Translations under genes and position numbers: made by a program
In this document: in pieces, positions 38,474 through 47,471 of the stretch
How positions within the stretch are numbered: position 1 is the stretch's first letter
How the letters are laid out: each line of letters opens with the position of its first letter
The notes under the pieces: model-generated
Database searches by the model: none
Told to the model about the DNA's origin: nothing
The model's input: only the letters and a program-made list of their open reading frames with translations
Assembly: GCF_000712595.1 (NCBI RefSeq)
Contig: NZ_JOTN01000007.1
Location: forward strand, 1 to 64,000
DNA length: 64,000 bases
Direction: 5' to 3'
Source of the DNA: Bacillus manliponensis
GTDB taxonomy: Bacteria > Bacillota > Bacilli > Bacillales > Bacillaceae_G

Positions 38474-38662
38474 ATGCTTAGTTGTCCAAACTGTAAAGGT
38501 AAAGATATCGGCAAAATTGGTGTCAATCAATACTATTGCTGGACTTGTTTTATTGAATTGTCAATTTCAAAGGGGAAAATCCATACACATCAAGTTGAAG
38601 AAGATGGTTCGTTAAGTTCTTTAGACGACTTATTTGAGGAAGATGAACGAACGATCGGATAA
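38474..38662 (+). CDS. Small zinc-ribbon-like protein (YrzR-like)
   Basis: 62 residues. N-terminal CPNCKGKDIGKIGVNQYYCWTCFIEL holds two CxxC pairs (Cys4, 7, 22, 25), a zinc ribbon; the C-terminus is acidic (EEDGSLSSLDDLFEEDERT). AAGGAGATG ribosome site. B. subtilis YrzR at the same place is of like size; function unknown, perhaps a nucleic-acid or protein-binding adaptor. Confidence 0.78.
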   Translation: MLSCPNCKGKDIGKIGVNQYYCWTCFIELSISKGKIHTHQVEEDGSLSSLDDLFEEDERTIG

Positions 38663-38679
38663 CAAAAGGGGGTTTTACT

Positions 38680-38808
38680 TTGAAGTGGAGATCGTCAATC
38701 ATTGCGTTAGGGCTTGGAGCTGCGGCATATGAATATGCACGTAGACAAAATTTACTTTCAAAGCGCAATGTGAATAAGGCGCGTAAGATGTTGAAATCTT
38801 ATTTATAA
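38680..38808 (+). CDS. DUF3918-type small protein (YrzQ-like)
   Basis: 42 residues from TTG 38680, with AAGGGGG (38665-38671) 8 nt upstream. A hydrophobic N-terminal stretch SSIIALGLGAAAYEYAR is followed by basic residues (RRQNLLSKRNVNKARKMLKSYL), the DUF3918/YrzQ pattern. Function unknown. It follows the zinc-ribbon gene by 17 nt and is probably cotranscribed. Confidence 0.7.
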   Translation: MKWRSSIIALGLGAAAYEYARRQNLLSKRNVNKARKMLKSYL

Positions 38809-38831
38809 ACGTAATTTGTTGAGGTACAGAG

Positions 38832-38880
38832 AGGTTGGTTGAGAAGCAATAATCAGCTCCTTTTCTTACCTCTTTTTATT
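38832..38880 (+). terminator. Probable terminator after the DUF3918 gene
   Basis: AGAGGT pairs with ACCTCT, with further GAAGC/GCTCC-type pairing inside the loop, then TTTTTATTTTTT. Confidence 0.6.
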
Positions 38881-38918
38881 TTTTGGACAAGATACCTCCT
38901 TTATGCCTAAGAGAGCTT

Positions 38919-39131
38919 TTAAGTACCTTTATGAAGAAGAAACAGACCAATCTCAGAGAAAAGATAAGATAAAAAATAACATCCAATTCCAAGTGCACTA
39001 TAGTAAAGAAGTTGCTTTGCTCGTTCTTTTTTAGAACTATGGACGAAGAAACCTTTCCAAATGCCAAATCCAATACAAACCCACTCCAATATCATACAAG
39101 TAGCTGATAATAGAAGCATTGTCCAAACCAT
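38919..39131 (-). CDS. Small two-helix membrane protein, unknown function
   Basis: 70 residues from ATG at 39131 (MVWTMLLLS), with AAAGGAG 6 nt upstream; a longer upstream frame lacks a ribosome site. Two hydrophobic segments (~2-25 and ~40-65) joined by a short basic loop HSSKKERAKQ. No family recognised. Lies on the opposite strand between two plus-strand genes. Confidence 0.65.
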   Translation of the reverse strand: MVWTMLLLSATCMILEWVCIGFGIWKGFFVHSSKKERAKQLLYYSALGIGCYFLSYLFSEIGLFLLHKGT

Positions 39132-39273
39132 AGTATTCTCCTTTCCTTTTTCTCTAAATATATGTACAGCCTTTATGAACAATATCGCCGTAAATAAATT
39201 TTTTTAGTACGAGAAGTTTTACACATAACCTGCTTCATTTCTCTTCAAACTAGAGGTGGAGGAGGTTTTTCGT

Positions 39274-40332
39274 ATGAAGAATCTTAAAATCATTTGGATT
39301 TATCGCCTTGGTTTATTATTATTAATCTTTTTATGCTTATTTGTTTTCTTGAAAATAAAGCCGCTTTGGGAACCGATTTTGTTTGTTTTTAAAGTAGCAA
39401 TTACTCCATTTTTTATCGCTTGTTTTATTGCGTATTTACTTCATCCACTAATTGAGAAATTACATGAAAAAGGGATGCCACGTACGTTCGCTATTTTACT
39501 TATATATGTTCTATTTTTTGGCGGGGTTGGTTATGGTGTTTATAAAGGGACGCCAGCTGTAATTGCGCAGCTACAAGAAATCAATTCGAACTTTCCACAG
39601 TTTGTTAGCATGTATGATGGTTGGATGGATGGTGTAACAGAGCAAACAGAAAACTTTCCGCAGTTTATCGGTGAGAAAATTAAAGAGATGACGATTGGGA
39701 TTGAAGCAAAGTTACAAAGTATATTAGATAAAGCGATGAGTACGGCAAGAGGTCTACTGGATTCATTACTTATTATTTTTTTAATCCCATTTATTGTGTT
39801 TTACATATTGAAGGACTACGGTGAGTTTTATCATATCTTTTGGAAGCTCGTTCCGGAAAAATGGCGAAAAGATGGGCAACAACTCGCAAGGGAAATTGAT
39901 ACATCTCTTGGTAACTATATTCGCGGACAACTGTTCGTTTGCTTTATTTTAGGAAGTGTGGCTGTTATTTTGTTTTGGATTATTGGTTTGAAATATCCGC
40001 TTCTTCTTGGAATTATTGTTGGGGTGACGGATATCATTCCGTATTTTGGTCCAGTTTTAGGGGCGATTCCAGCACTTATGATTGCAGCTACAGTATCAAC
40101 AAAATTAGTAATTAAGGTCACGATTACGATTATCATTTTGCAGTTTGTTGAAAGTAACATTTTATCGCCTTATATCGTTGGGAAGTCGCTTCATATGCAT
40201 CCTGTTGTTATTATGTTTGCCCTTCTTGTTGGAGGGGAAATCGCAGGTGTTGTCGGCCTTTTGTTATCCGTACCTATTTTGGCGGTCATTCGAACGGTTA
40301 TTATGCATATAAAGCCATTTTGGAAACATTGA
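39274..40332 (+). CDS. AI-2E-family membrane transporter (YrrI-like)
   Basis: 352 residues from ATG 39274 (GGAGGAGG 8 nt upstream; GTG 39256 is inside that region). Eight hydrophobic helices: two near the N-terminus (~5-25, 35-60), one at ~70-90, then a long amphipathic region (~95-150), and five more from ~160. Motifs FIACFIAYLLHPLIEKL and IVGVTDIIPYFGPVLGAIPAL mark the PF01594 family. Substrate unknown. Same place as yrrI before alaS in B. subtilis. Confidence 0.9.
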   Translation: MKNLKIIWIYRLGLLLLIFLCLFVFLKIKPLWEPILFVFKVAITPFFIACFIAYLLHPLIEKLHEKGMPRTFAILLIYVLFFGGVGYGVYKGTPAVIAQLQEINSNFPQFVSMYDGWMDGVTEQTENFPQFIGEKIKEMTIGIEAKLQSILDKAMSTARGLLDSLLIIFLIPFIVFYILKDYGEFYHIFWKLVPEKWRKDGQQLAREIDTSLGNYIRGQLFVCFILGSVAVILFWIIGLKYPLLLGIIVGVTDIIPYFGPVLGAIPALMIAATVSTKLVIKVTITIIILQFVESNILSPYIVGKSLHMHPVVIMFALLVGGEIAGVVGLLLSVPILAVIRTVIMHIKPFWKH

Positions 40333-40357
40333 CAAATAACAGTGGATTCGCTACAAT
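40329..40357 (+). promoter_or_regulatory. Sigma-A promoter of alaS
   Basis: TTGACA (40329-40334), 17-bp spacer, TACAAT (40352-40357). The -35 overlaps the stop codon of the upstream transporter. Confidence 0.88.
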
Positions 40358-40363
40358 CGTGGC

Positions 40364-40637
40364 ATATAGTTTAATTTATGTAAATTGATGACGGAATGAG
40401 TACGTTACAGTCCATTTGTAGAGAGAAACTTCCACTGGCTGAAAGAAGTTTTAAATGAAGGGTAACAGAAAGCTAATCCTGAGAGCAGCTAATTACTGCC
40501 GTCTTGCCACGTTACGGCAACTTGAGGTGATGAAATACTGTGATGACGCGCATCTAAAAGGTGACGCTTTGTATTTCATAATCAGGGTGGTATCGCGAGT
40601 CAACTCTCGTCCCTGCTATAGGGGACGGGAGTTTTTT
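40364..40637 (+). promoter_or_regulatory. T-box riboswitch leader of alaS
   Basis: T-box sequence AGGGTGGTATCGCG at 40584-40597 with bulge TGGT complementary to ACCA, matching the discriminator A of tRNA-Ala. Terminator ACTCTCGTCCC (40603-40613) with GGGACGGGAGT (40622-40632) and T-run. A GCT Ala codon at 40472-40474 (AAGCTAATCC) is a good specifier candidate, though other GCN codons occur nearby. Confidence 0.92.
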
Positions 40638-40675
40638 GTTTTTTTACATCTACTTTATTAAAGGAGGAACTACAT

Positions 40676-43318
40676 ATGAAACAATTAACAGGCGCACAGA
40701 TTCGTCAAATGTTTTTAGATTTTTTCCAGGAAAAAGGACATGCAATAGAGCCAAGTGCATCATTAGTTCCACATGAAGATCCATCTCTACTATGGATTAA
40801 CAGTGGTGTTGCAACATTAAAGAAATATTTTGACGGACGTGTGATTCCGCAAAATCCACGTATTACAAACGCACAAAAATCAATTCGTACAAACGATATT
40901 GAAAACGTTGGTAAAACAGCTCGTCACCACACATTCTTTGAAATGTTAGGGAACTTCTCAATTGGTGACTACTTTAAAGAAGAAGCGATTACATGGGCTT
41001 GGGAATTCTTAACAAGCGACAAATGGATTGGCTTCGATAAAGAACTTTTATCTGTTACAATTCACCCAGAAGATGATGAAGCATTTGAAATTTGGAATGA
41101 AAAAATGGGTGTACCGAAAGAACGTATCATTCGTCTAGAAGAAAATTTCTGGGATATCGGTGAAGGCCCAAGTGGACCGAATACAGAAATTTTCTATGAT
41201 CGTGGAGAAGCTTACGGTAACGACCCAAGCGATCCAGAATTATTCCCAGGAGGAGAAAACGAGCGTTACCTAGAAGTATGGAACCTCGTATTCTCTCAGT
41301 TCAACCATAACCCTGATGGCACATACACGCCACTTCCAAAGAAAAACATCGATACAGGGATGGGTCTTGAGCGTATGGTATCTATCGTACAAAATGTGCC
41401 AACGAACTTTGATACAGATTTATTCATGCCAATCATCGGTAGCACAGAGTCTATCTCTGGTGAAAAATACCGTGCTGGTGATGTAGAAAAAGATACAGCG
41501 TTCAAAGTAATTGCTGACCATATTCGTACAGTAACATTTGCGGTAGGTGATGGAGCACTTCCTTCTAATGAAGGGCGTGGCTACGTATTACGTCGTCTAT
41601 TACGACGTGCTATACGTTATGCAAAGAAATTAAACATTAACCGCCCATTTATGTACGAATTAGTACCAGTAGTCGGAGAAGTAATGCAAGACTTCTACCC
41701 AGAAGTACTAGAAAAGAAAGACTTCATCGCACGTGTTGTGAAGAACGAAGAAGAGCGCTTCCATGAAACGTTAAATGATGGTGAAGCAATTCTTGCAGAA
41801 GTAATCGCAAAAGCAAAAGAAGAGAAGACAACGGTTATCTCTGGCGTTGATGCATTCCGTCTATATGATACGTACGGTTTCCCAATTGAATTAACAGAAG
41901 AGTATGCAGAAGAAGCTGGTATGACAGTTGATCAAGACGGCTTTGAAGCAGAAATGGAAAAACAACGTGAGCGTGCACGAGCAGCTCGTCAAGATGTTGA
42001 TTCCATGCAAGTACAAGGCGGCGTTCTTGGTGAAATTAAAGTAGCAAGTGAGTTCATTGGTTACAGCGAAATGGCTGTAGAAAGTAACGTTGTTGCACTT
42101 GTGAAAAATGGTGAGTATACAGATAGCTTACAAGTTGGCGAAGAAGGTCAATTAATGTTAGATGTAACACCATTTTATGCTGAGAGCGGTGGACAAATTG
42201 CGGACCGTGGTTACTTATTAGCTGACGGTGTGAAAGTACTCGTTACAGACGTACAAAAGGCACCAAACGGTCAAAACCTACACAAAGTTGTTGTAGAAGA
42301 AGGTACATTAACGAAAGATGCAGCGGTAAAAGCTGTAATCGATCTGAAAAACCGTAGTGCAGTTGTGAAAAACCATACAGCAACTCACTTATTACACCAA
42401 GCATTAAAAGATGTACTTGGTGGACATGTAAACCAAGCTGGTTCTCTTGTAACATCAGAGCGTCTTCGTTTTGACTTCTCTCACTTCGGTCAAGTACAAG
42501 CGGATGAGCTTGAAAAGATTGAGCGTATTGTAAACGAGAAAATTTGGGAAAGTATCAATGTAGAGATTTCTCAAAAATCAATTGAAGAAGCAAAAGCAAT
42601 GGGCGCAATGGCACTATTTGGTGAAAAGTACGGTGACGTTGTACGTGTTGTTCAAGTTGGTGACTACAGCTTAGAACTTTGCGGTGGCTGTCATGTAGAC
42701 AATACAGCTTCTATTGGTATTTTCAAAGTTGTTGCTGAGTCTGGTATCGGAGCAGGAACGCGTCGTATTGAGGCGGTAACAGGTAAAGCTGCATATGAAT
42801 TAATGAACGAGCAAGTTGGTTTATTAAAAGAAGCAGCAAACAAAATGAAAACAAATCCAAAAGATATTTTAACGCGTGTAGATGGCATGTTTGCTGAAGT
42901 GAAACAACTTCAAAAAGAAAACGAATCTCTTGCTGCAAAATTAAGTAACATCGAAGCTGGAAACTTAACAGATTCTGTCGTTTCTATCGATGGTGTGAAC
43001 GTGTTAGCGGCAAAAGTAAACGTTCAAGACATGAACAACTTACGTACGATGATGGATGATTTGAAAAATAAATTACAATCTGCAGTTGTTGTATTAGCAG
43101 CAGTAAATGACGATAAAGTTAACATTCTTGCAGGTGTAACGAAAGACTTAATCGAAAAAGGTTACCATGCTGGTAAACTTGTGAAAGAGGTTGCTTCTCG
43201 CTGCGGCGGTGGCGGCGGTGGTCGTCCGGATATGGCGCAAGCTGGTGGTAAAAACCCTGCTCAAGTAGACGAAGCATTATCATTCGTACAAGAGTACGTG
43301 AAATCTGTTTTAAAATAA
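40676..43318 (+). CDS. alaS: Alanyl-tRNA synthetase
   Basis: 880 residues, full length. Class II catalytic domain ~1-250 ([51 protein letters not shown]), tRNA-recognition helices to ~460, editing domain with zinc site [11 protein letters not shown] and CGGCHVDNT (~565-670), and C-Ala domain to the end ([17 protein letters not shown]). The editing domain removes mischarged Ser and Gly. AAAGGAGG ribosome site. Confidence 0.98.
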   Translation: MKQLTGAQIRQMFLDFFQEKGHAIEPSASLVPHEDPSLLWINSGVATLKKYFDGRVIPQNPRITNAQKSIRTNDIENVGKTARHHTFFEMLGNFSIGDYFKEEAITWAWEFLTSDKWIGFDKELLSVTIHPEDDEAFEIWNEKMGVPKERIIRLEENFWDIGEGPSGPNTEIFYDRGEAYGNDPSDPELFPGGENERYLEVWNLVFSQFNHNPDGTYTPLPKKNIDTGMGLERMVSIVQNVPTNFDTDLFMPIIGSTESISGEKYRAGDVEKDTAFKVIADHIRTVTFAVGDGALPSNEGRGYVLRRLLRRAIRYAKKLNINRPFMYELVPVVGEVMQDFYPEVLEKKDFIARVVKNEEERFHETLNDGEAILAEVIAKAKEEKTTVISGVDAFRLYDTYGFPIELTEEYAEEAGMTVDQDGFEAEMEKQRERARAARQDVDSMQVQGGVLGEIKVASEFIGYSEMAVESNVVALVKNGEYTDSLQVGEEGQLMLDVTPFYAESGGQIADRGYLLADGVKVLVTDVQKAPNGQNLHKVVVEEGTLTKDAAVKAVIDLKNRSAVVKNHTATHLLHQALKDVLGGHVNQAGSLVTSERLRFDFSHFGQVQADELEKIERIVNEKIWESINVEISQKSIEEAKAMGAMALFGEKYGDVVRVVQVGDYSLELCGGCHVDNTASIGIFKVVAESGIGAGTRRIEAVTGKAAYELMNEQVGLLKEAANKMKTNPKDILTRVDGMFAEVKQLQKENESLAAKLSNIEAGNLTDSVVSIDGVNVLAAKVNVQDMNNLRTMMDDLKNKLQSAVVVLAAVNDDKVNILAGVTKDLIEKGYHAGKLVKEVASRCGGGGGGRPDMAQAGGKNPAQVDEALSFVQEYVKSVLK

Positions 43319-43392
43319 AGGAATAGTAGTGTACAATGGTAGGGAGAGGAGAGAGTCCTTTCCCTATACTTACTAAAGTGAGGTGCTTGAAA

Positions 43393-43659
43393 ATGGACGG
43401 TTTTGATAAAACGATGAAATTTAACTTTCAGGATGAAAAACAGAGTGTCCATGTTAATGATGTACTTTTAACTGTGTATGATGCACTTCAAGAAAAAGGA
43501 TATAACCCGATTAACCAAATTGTCGGTTATTTATTAAGTGGAGATCCAGCATACATACCTCGTCATAAAGATGCACGCACTATTATTCGCAAGCTTGAGC
43601 GCGATGAATTAATCGAGGAGCTTGTGAAGTCTTATTTAAAACAACATCGTGAGGAGTAG
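43393..43659 (+). CDS. ireB: IreB family regulatory phosphoprotein
   Basis: 88 residues from ATG 43393 (GAGGTG upstream); identical in length to YrzL/IreB. The N-terminal [12 protein letters not shown] carries a Thr (Thr7) like those phosphorylated by the PASTA kinase IreK in Enterococcus, where IreB lowers cephalosporin resistance. Small helical dimer. ruvX begins 3 nt after the stop, so ireB-ruvX-yrzB form one operon. Confidence 0.93.
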   Translation: MDGFDKTMKFNFQDEKQSVHVNDVLLTVYDALQEKGYNPINQIVGYLLSGDPAYIPRHKDARTIIRKLERDELIEELVKSYLKQHREE

Positions 43660-43662
43660 TTT

Positions 43663-44076
43663 ATGCGCATACTAGGTTTAGATGTTGGCACGAAAACAGT
43701 CGGCGTTGCGATAAGCGATGAAATGGGCTGGACAGCGCAAGGCTTAGAAACGATTAAAATTAATGAAGAGCGAAATGAATTTGGTTTTGATCGCATTTCT
43801 GAGTTAGTAAAACAGTATAATGTGGACAAGATAGTAGTGGGACTTCCGAAGAATATGAACGGAACAATTGGTCCGCGCGGCGAAGCTTGTCAGCAATTTG
43901 CACAAAATCTTCGTGACTTATTGCAGTTAGATGTTATAATGTGGGACGAGCGTCTGTCGACAATGGCAGCAGAAAGGCTGCTTATTTCAGCTGACGTGAG
44001 CCGAAAGAAACGAAAACAAGTCATTGATAAGATGGCAGCCGTTGTAATTTTACAAGGGTATTTAGATAGTAAATAA
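43663..44076 (+). CDS. ruvX: RuvX/YqgF-family RNase H-fold nuclease
   Basis: 137 residues, RNase H-like fold. [16 protein letters not shown] carries the first catalytic Asp, [10 protein letters not shown] the middle strand, and [14 protein letters not shown] the second acidic motif. Annotated as a Holliday junction resolvase; in E. coli YqgF works in 16S rRNA 5' end processing. Third gene neighbours match B. subtilis yrrK. Confidence 0.94.
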   Translation: MRILGLDVGTKTVGVAISDEMGWTAQGLETIKINEERNEFGFDRISELVKQYNVDKIVVGLPKNMNGTIGPRGEACQQFAQNLRDLLQLDVIMWDERLSTMAAERLLISADVSRKKRKQVIDKMAAVVILQGYLDSK

Positions 44077-44088
44077 GAGGTGACCAAA

Positions 44089-44370
44089 ATGGAAGAAAAT
44101 CAAATTACAATCGTTGATGAAAAAGGCAACGAACATTTATGTGAAGTTATTTTTACGTTTGACGCTGAAGAATTCGGTAAAAAATCTTACGTAGTATTCT
44201 CCCCAATCGGTGAAGTAGACGAAGATGGCGACGCAATTTATGATGCAATGGCTTTCGAGCAAAATGATGAGGAGTCTGGTGGTACACTACTTCCAATCGA
44301 GTCTGAAGAAGAGTGGGCTATGATTCAAGAAACATTCAACACATTTGCTGACGAGCAAGACGAAGAGTAA
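44089..44370 (+). CDS. DUF1292 family protein (YrzB-like)
   Basis: 93 residues from ATG 44089 (AAGAGGTGA upstream). Acidic small protein: ITIVDEKGNEHLCEVIFTFD (6-25), KSYVVFSPIGE, and a Glu/Asp-rich tail ending DEQDEE. DUF1292 proteins follow ruvX in most Firmicutes; no function is known. Confidence 0.92.
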   Translation: MEENQITIVDEKGNEHLCEVIFTFDAEEFGKKSYVVFSPIGEVDEDGDAIYDAMAFEQNDEESGGTLLPIESEEEWAMIQETFNTFADEQDEE

Positions 44371-44379
44371 GATTGATGA

Positions 44380-44414
44380 AAAGGTGAACTGTTTATGCAG
44401 TTCATCTTTTTTAT
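44380..44414 (+). terminator. ireB-ruvX-yrzB terminator
   Basis: AAAGGTGAACTG (44380-44391) pairs with CAGTTCATCTTT (44398-44409) with one wobble, then T-rich. Confidence 0.88.
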
Positions 44415-44588
44415 TTTACAAAGAGTAAAACAGATTTCTTATCGAAAAGAGCAGATTTCTTGTAGTATAATGAAAAAGATTGTTGAAAAAGAAGAAAATC
44501 TGTCAAAGAATATAGGTCATGGCGATTTGAGTAGTTGGTGTATAGCTTAAGCTTATACAGCCAACAATTAAAATAAGGAGGCAGTTTC

Positions 44589-45656
44589 GTGGAGAATTAT
44601 AAAAAGAAGAAGCGAAGACGACTGTTGTTAGCACTACTTGCTACAATACTTGTTATTTTCGGTTCTGGATATGCTTATTTCTCATCAGCATTAAAGCCGC
44701 TTGATGCGAAAAATAAGAAAGAAATTGAAGTTGAAATCCCAAGAGGTTCATCAGTAAATAAGATCGGTGAAATTTTAGAAGAAGAAGGTATTATAAAAAG
44801 TGGTTCAGTCTTTACCTTATATGCAAAGTTGAATCCAAAGAACCTTCAGGCTGGTACATATTTACTACAGCCATCTATGAGTGTCGATGAAGTGATGAAA
44901 CACCTTTCCTCTGGGAATGTTCATCGCCCAGTAACATATAAATTAACAATTAAAGAAGGAACGCAAGTTGTTGAAATTGCAGATGAGATTGCATCAGCGT
45001 TCAAATGGAATAAAGAAGACGTTGTGAATCAGTTAAATGATAAAGCTTTTGTACAAGGATTACAAAAGAAATACCCAGCATTATTAACAGATAAAATTTT
45101 TGATGCTAATATTAAATATCCACTTGAAGGATACTTATATCCAGCCACATATTCATTTTATAAAAAAGAGATGACATTAGAAGAAGTCATTACCCCAATG
45201 CTTGAAAAAACAAATGCACTTGTGAAAGCAAATGAACAGAAAATGAAAGAGAAGAACTGGGATGTTCATCAATTGTTAACAATGTCTTCTCTTATTGAAG
45301 AAGAAGCGACTGGGTATACAGATCGTGAAAAAATATCGAGTGTCTTTTATAATCGATTAGAAAAAGGGATGCCACTTCAAACTGATCCAACAGTGTTATA
45401 TGCACTTGGAAAGCATAAGGACCGCGTTTTATATAAAGATTTAGAAGTGCAGTCCCCTTATAACACATATGTTGTGAAGGGGCTACCAGTTGGACCGATT
45501 GCAAACTCTGGTAAAAAATCTGTAGAGGCGGCGCTTGCACCAGCTGATACGGATTACTATTATTTCTTAGCAGCACCAACTGGTGAAGTGTATTATGCGA
45601 AGACGTTAGAAGAGCATAATGCATTAAAGCAACAGCATATTACTGGAAACCGATGA
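44589..45656 (+). CDS. mltG: Endolytic murein transglycosylase MltG
   Basis: 355 residues from GTG 44589, set by AAGGAGG (44575-44581). Short basic cytoplasmic start, one membrane helix (~10-30), a LysM-like subdomain (~45-110), then the YceG catalytic domain with Glu in SSLIEEEATGYTDREKISSVFYNRL and LPVGPIANSGKKSVEAAL. It cuts nascent glycan strands at the membrane and helps end peptidoglycan polymerisation. Confidence 0.95.
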   Translation: MENYKKKKRRRLLLALLATILVIFGSGYAYFSSALKPLDAKNKKEIEVEIPRGSSVNKIGEILEEEGIIKSGSVFTLYAKLNPKNLQAGTYLLQPSMSVDEVMKHLSSGNVHRPVTYKLTIKEGTQVVEIADEIASAFKWNKEDVVNQLNDKAFVQGLQKKYPALLTDKIFDANIKYPLEGYLYPATYSFYKKEMTLEEVITPMLEKTNALVKANEQKMKEKNWDVHQLLTMSSLIEEEATGYTDREKISSVFYNRLEKGMPLQTDPTVLYALGKHKDRVLYKDLEVQSPYNTYVVKGLPVGPIANSGKKSVEAALAPADTDYYYFLAAPTGEVYYAKTLEEHNALKQQHITGNR

Positions 45657-45663
45657 TAAAAAA

Positions 45664-45706
45664 ATGGAGAGGGAGCGAAAAAATTCGCATATCCCTCTTT
45701 TTTATG
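45664..45706 (+). terminator. mltG terminator
   Basis: AGAGGGA...GCGAA pairs with TTCGC...TCCCTCT, followed by TTTTTTA. Confidence 0.82.
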
Positions 45707-45766
45707 ATAAAATATATCGGGCTAAAAACTGCCGAAACAATCGTTTTTTAATATAAAAACGAAACG

Positions 45767-45800
45767 TACAAGCTAAAGACAAAGCAAGCTTGTATTTTTA
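45767..45800 (+). terminator. Intrinsic-terminator-like hairpin in the trmR leader
   Basis: TACAAGCT (45767-45774) pairs with AGCTTGTA (45787-45794) and is followed by TTTTTATTG. It lies 76 bp before the trmR start, after the mltG terminator, so it could be an attenuator if a promoter lies near 45700. Confidence 0.55.
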
Positions 45801-45876
45801 TTGTAGTCTATGTGTGAGAAGATAAAGGACGATATGTCATAGAGGCACTTCTCCATGTAAATAAGGAGGACCATGT

Positions 45877-46518
45877 ATGGAGAATGCGGTTAACGAGTAT
45901 TTACTATCATTTATTGATCCAAAAGATGAATTAATTCTTGAAATGGAACAGTATGCGAGCGAATATCATGTGCCGATTATGGATCGTCTCGGTATGGAAT
46001 TTATGTTGCAATTTCTACGCTTAATTGAGCCAAAGAGCATACTAGAACTTGGTACAGCGATTGGTTATTCAAGTATACGTATGATGCAGTCCATTCCAGA
46101 TTCCCGTATTGTCACAGTAGAGCGAAATAAAGACCGATATGAAAAGGCAATTGAATATATAAATATCTCACCTGTAAAAGAACGTATTTCTATTATTTAT
46201 GGAGATGCGCTAGAAACAGGGGAACAAGTAAAAGAGCATGGCACATTTGATGTCATTTTTATTGATGCAGCAAAGGGACAATATCGTCGCTTTTTTGATA
46301 TATATGAACCACTATTAAACGAAGGTGGCGTCATTATTTCTGATAATGTACTTTATCATGGTCTTGTGACTACGAAAGAACATATTGAAAATAGGCGTAC
46401 ACGAGGTTTGATTAGAAGAATTAAAACATACAACGAGTGGCTTATGAACCATGAAGGGTATGATACAACAATTTTCCCAATTGGTGATGGGGTAGCAGTG
46501 AGTAAAAAGAAGAGGTGA
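45877..46518 (+). CDS. trmR: tRNA 5-hydroxyuridine methyltransferase TrmR (O-methyltransferase family 3)
   Basis: 213 residues. Rossmann SAM-binding site LELGTAIGYSSIRMMQSI (~52-69), VTVERNKDRYEKAIEYI, FDVIFIDAAKGQYRRFFDIY (metal-binding Asp) and IISDNVLYHGLV. In B. subtilis the orthologue YrrM methylates ho5U34 to mo5U in tRNA. The following two genes make ho5U, so the three form a wobble-uridine modification operon. AAGGAGG ribosome site. Confidence 0.9.
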   Translation: MENAVNEYLLSFIDPKDELILEMEQYASEYHVPIMDRLGMEFMLQFLRLIEPKSILELGTAIGYSSIRMMQSIPDSRIVTVERNKDRYEKAIEYINISPVKERISIIYGDALETGEQVKEHGTFDVIFIDAAKGQYRRFFDIYEPLLNEGGVIISDNVLYHGLVTTKEHIENRRTRGLIRRIKTYNEWLMNHEGYDTTIFPIGDGVAVSKKKR

Positions 46519-46524
46519 CGTACA

Positions 46525-47454
46525 ATGAAAAAAACTGAGTTATTAGTAACACCAAAAGTTTTGGCTGACATTGAACCGCTTGCGAAAGCAGGTGCAGATG
46601 CAGTAATTATTGGTGAGCAAAAGTTTGGTTTACGTTTAGCGGGTGACTTTTCTCGTGACGAAGTAAAAGAAGCAGTGAATATTGCGCATCAGCATGGTAT
46701 GAAAGTATATGTAGCAATGAACGCGCTATACCATAACGATAAAGTAGACGATTTAAGTGATTACGTTGCATTTTTACAAGAAGCAAATGTAGATGCTATC
46801 GTATACGGCGACCCAGCTGTATTAATGGCGGTACGCGAAGTAGCTCCAAATATGCAATTGCACTGGAATACAGAAACGACAGCAACAAACTGGTTTACAT
46901 GTAACTACTGGGGACGTAAAGGTGCAAAGCGCGCAGTATTAGCTCGTGAATTAAGCTTAGATTCAATTGTTGAGCTAAAAGAAAATGCAGAAGTAGAGCT
47001 AGAAGTACAAGTTCATGGTATGACATGTATGTTCCAATCGAAGCGTTCTTTAGTAGGAAACTACTATGAGTATCAAGGTCGTGAGATGGAAATCGAGAAG
47101 AAAAAGTACGAAGAAAACATGTTCTTATATGATGCAGAGCGTAACAATAAGTACCCAATTTATGAAGATGAAAATGGAACGCACATTATGAGTCCGAATG
47201 ATATTTGTTTCATCGACGAGTTAGAAGAGTTAATCGATGCAGAAATCGATAGCTTGAAAATTGACGGTGTACTAAAGAGCTCTGAGTATATCATTGAAGT
47301 AACAAAGAAATATCGTAAGGCGATTGATTTATGTGTAGAAGATCGCGACGCATATTACGATATAAAAGATGACTTATATAAAGAAATTGAAGAATTACAA
47401 CCAGTAAATCGTCCATTGGACACAGGGTTCTTCTTTAAAGAGACGGTTTATTAA
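46525..47454 (+). CDS. trhP1: Peptidase U32-family tRNA hydroxylation protein TrhP1 (YrrN)
   Basis: 309 residues, U32 (YegQ-like) barrel: KTELLVTPKVLADIEPLAKAGADAVIIG, LHWNTETTATN, VELEVQVHGMTCMFQSKRSLVGNYYE, IDSLKIDGVLKSSEYI. Despite the peptidase name, YrrN and YrrO are needed for prephenate-dependent ho5U34 formation in tRNA in B. subtilis. It has few of the four conserved Fe-S Cys seen in the partner, so this is the shorter subunit. Begins 6 nt after trmR. Confidence 0.88.
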   Translation: MKKTELLVTPKVLADIEPLAKAGADAVIIGEQKFGLRLAGDFSRDEVKEAVNIAHQHGMKVYVAMNALYHNDKVDDLSDYVAFLQEANVDAIVYGDPAVLMAVREVAPNMQLHWNTETTATNWFTCNYWGRKGAKRAVLARELSLDSIVELKENAEVELEVQVHGMTCMFQSKRSLVGNYYEYQGREMEIEKKKYEENMFLYDAERNNKYPIYEDENGTHIMSPNDICFIDELEELIDAEIDSLKIDGVLKSSEYIIEVTKKYRKAIDLCVEDRDAYYDIKDDLYKEIEELQPVNRPLDTGFFFKETVY

Positions 47455-47471
47455 ACTAGGAGGTAACGCAC

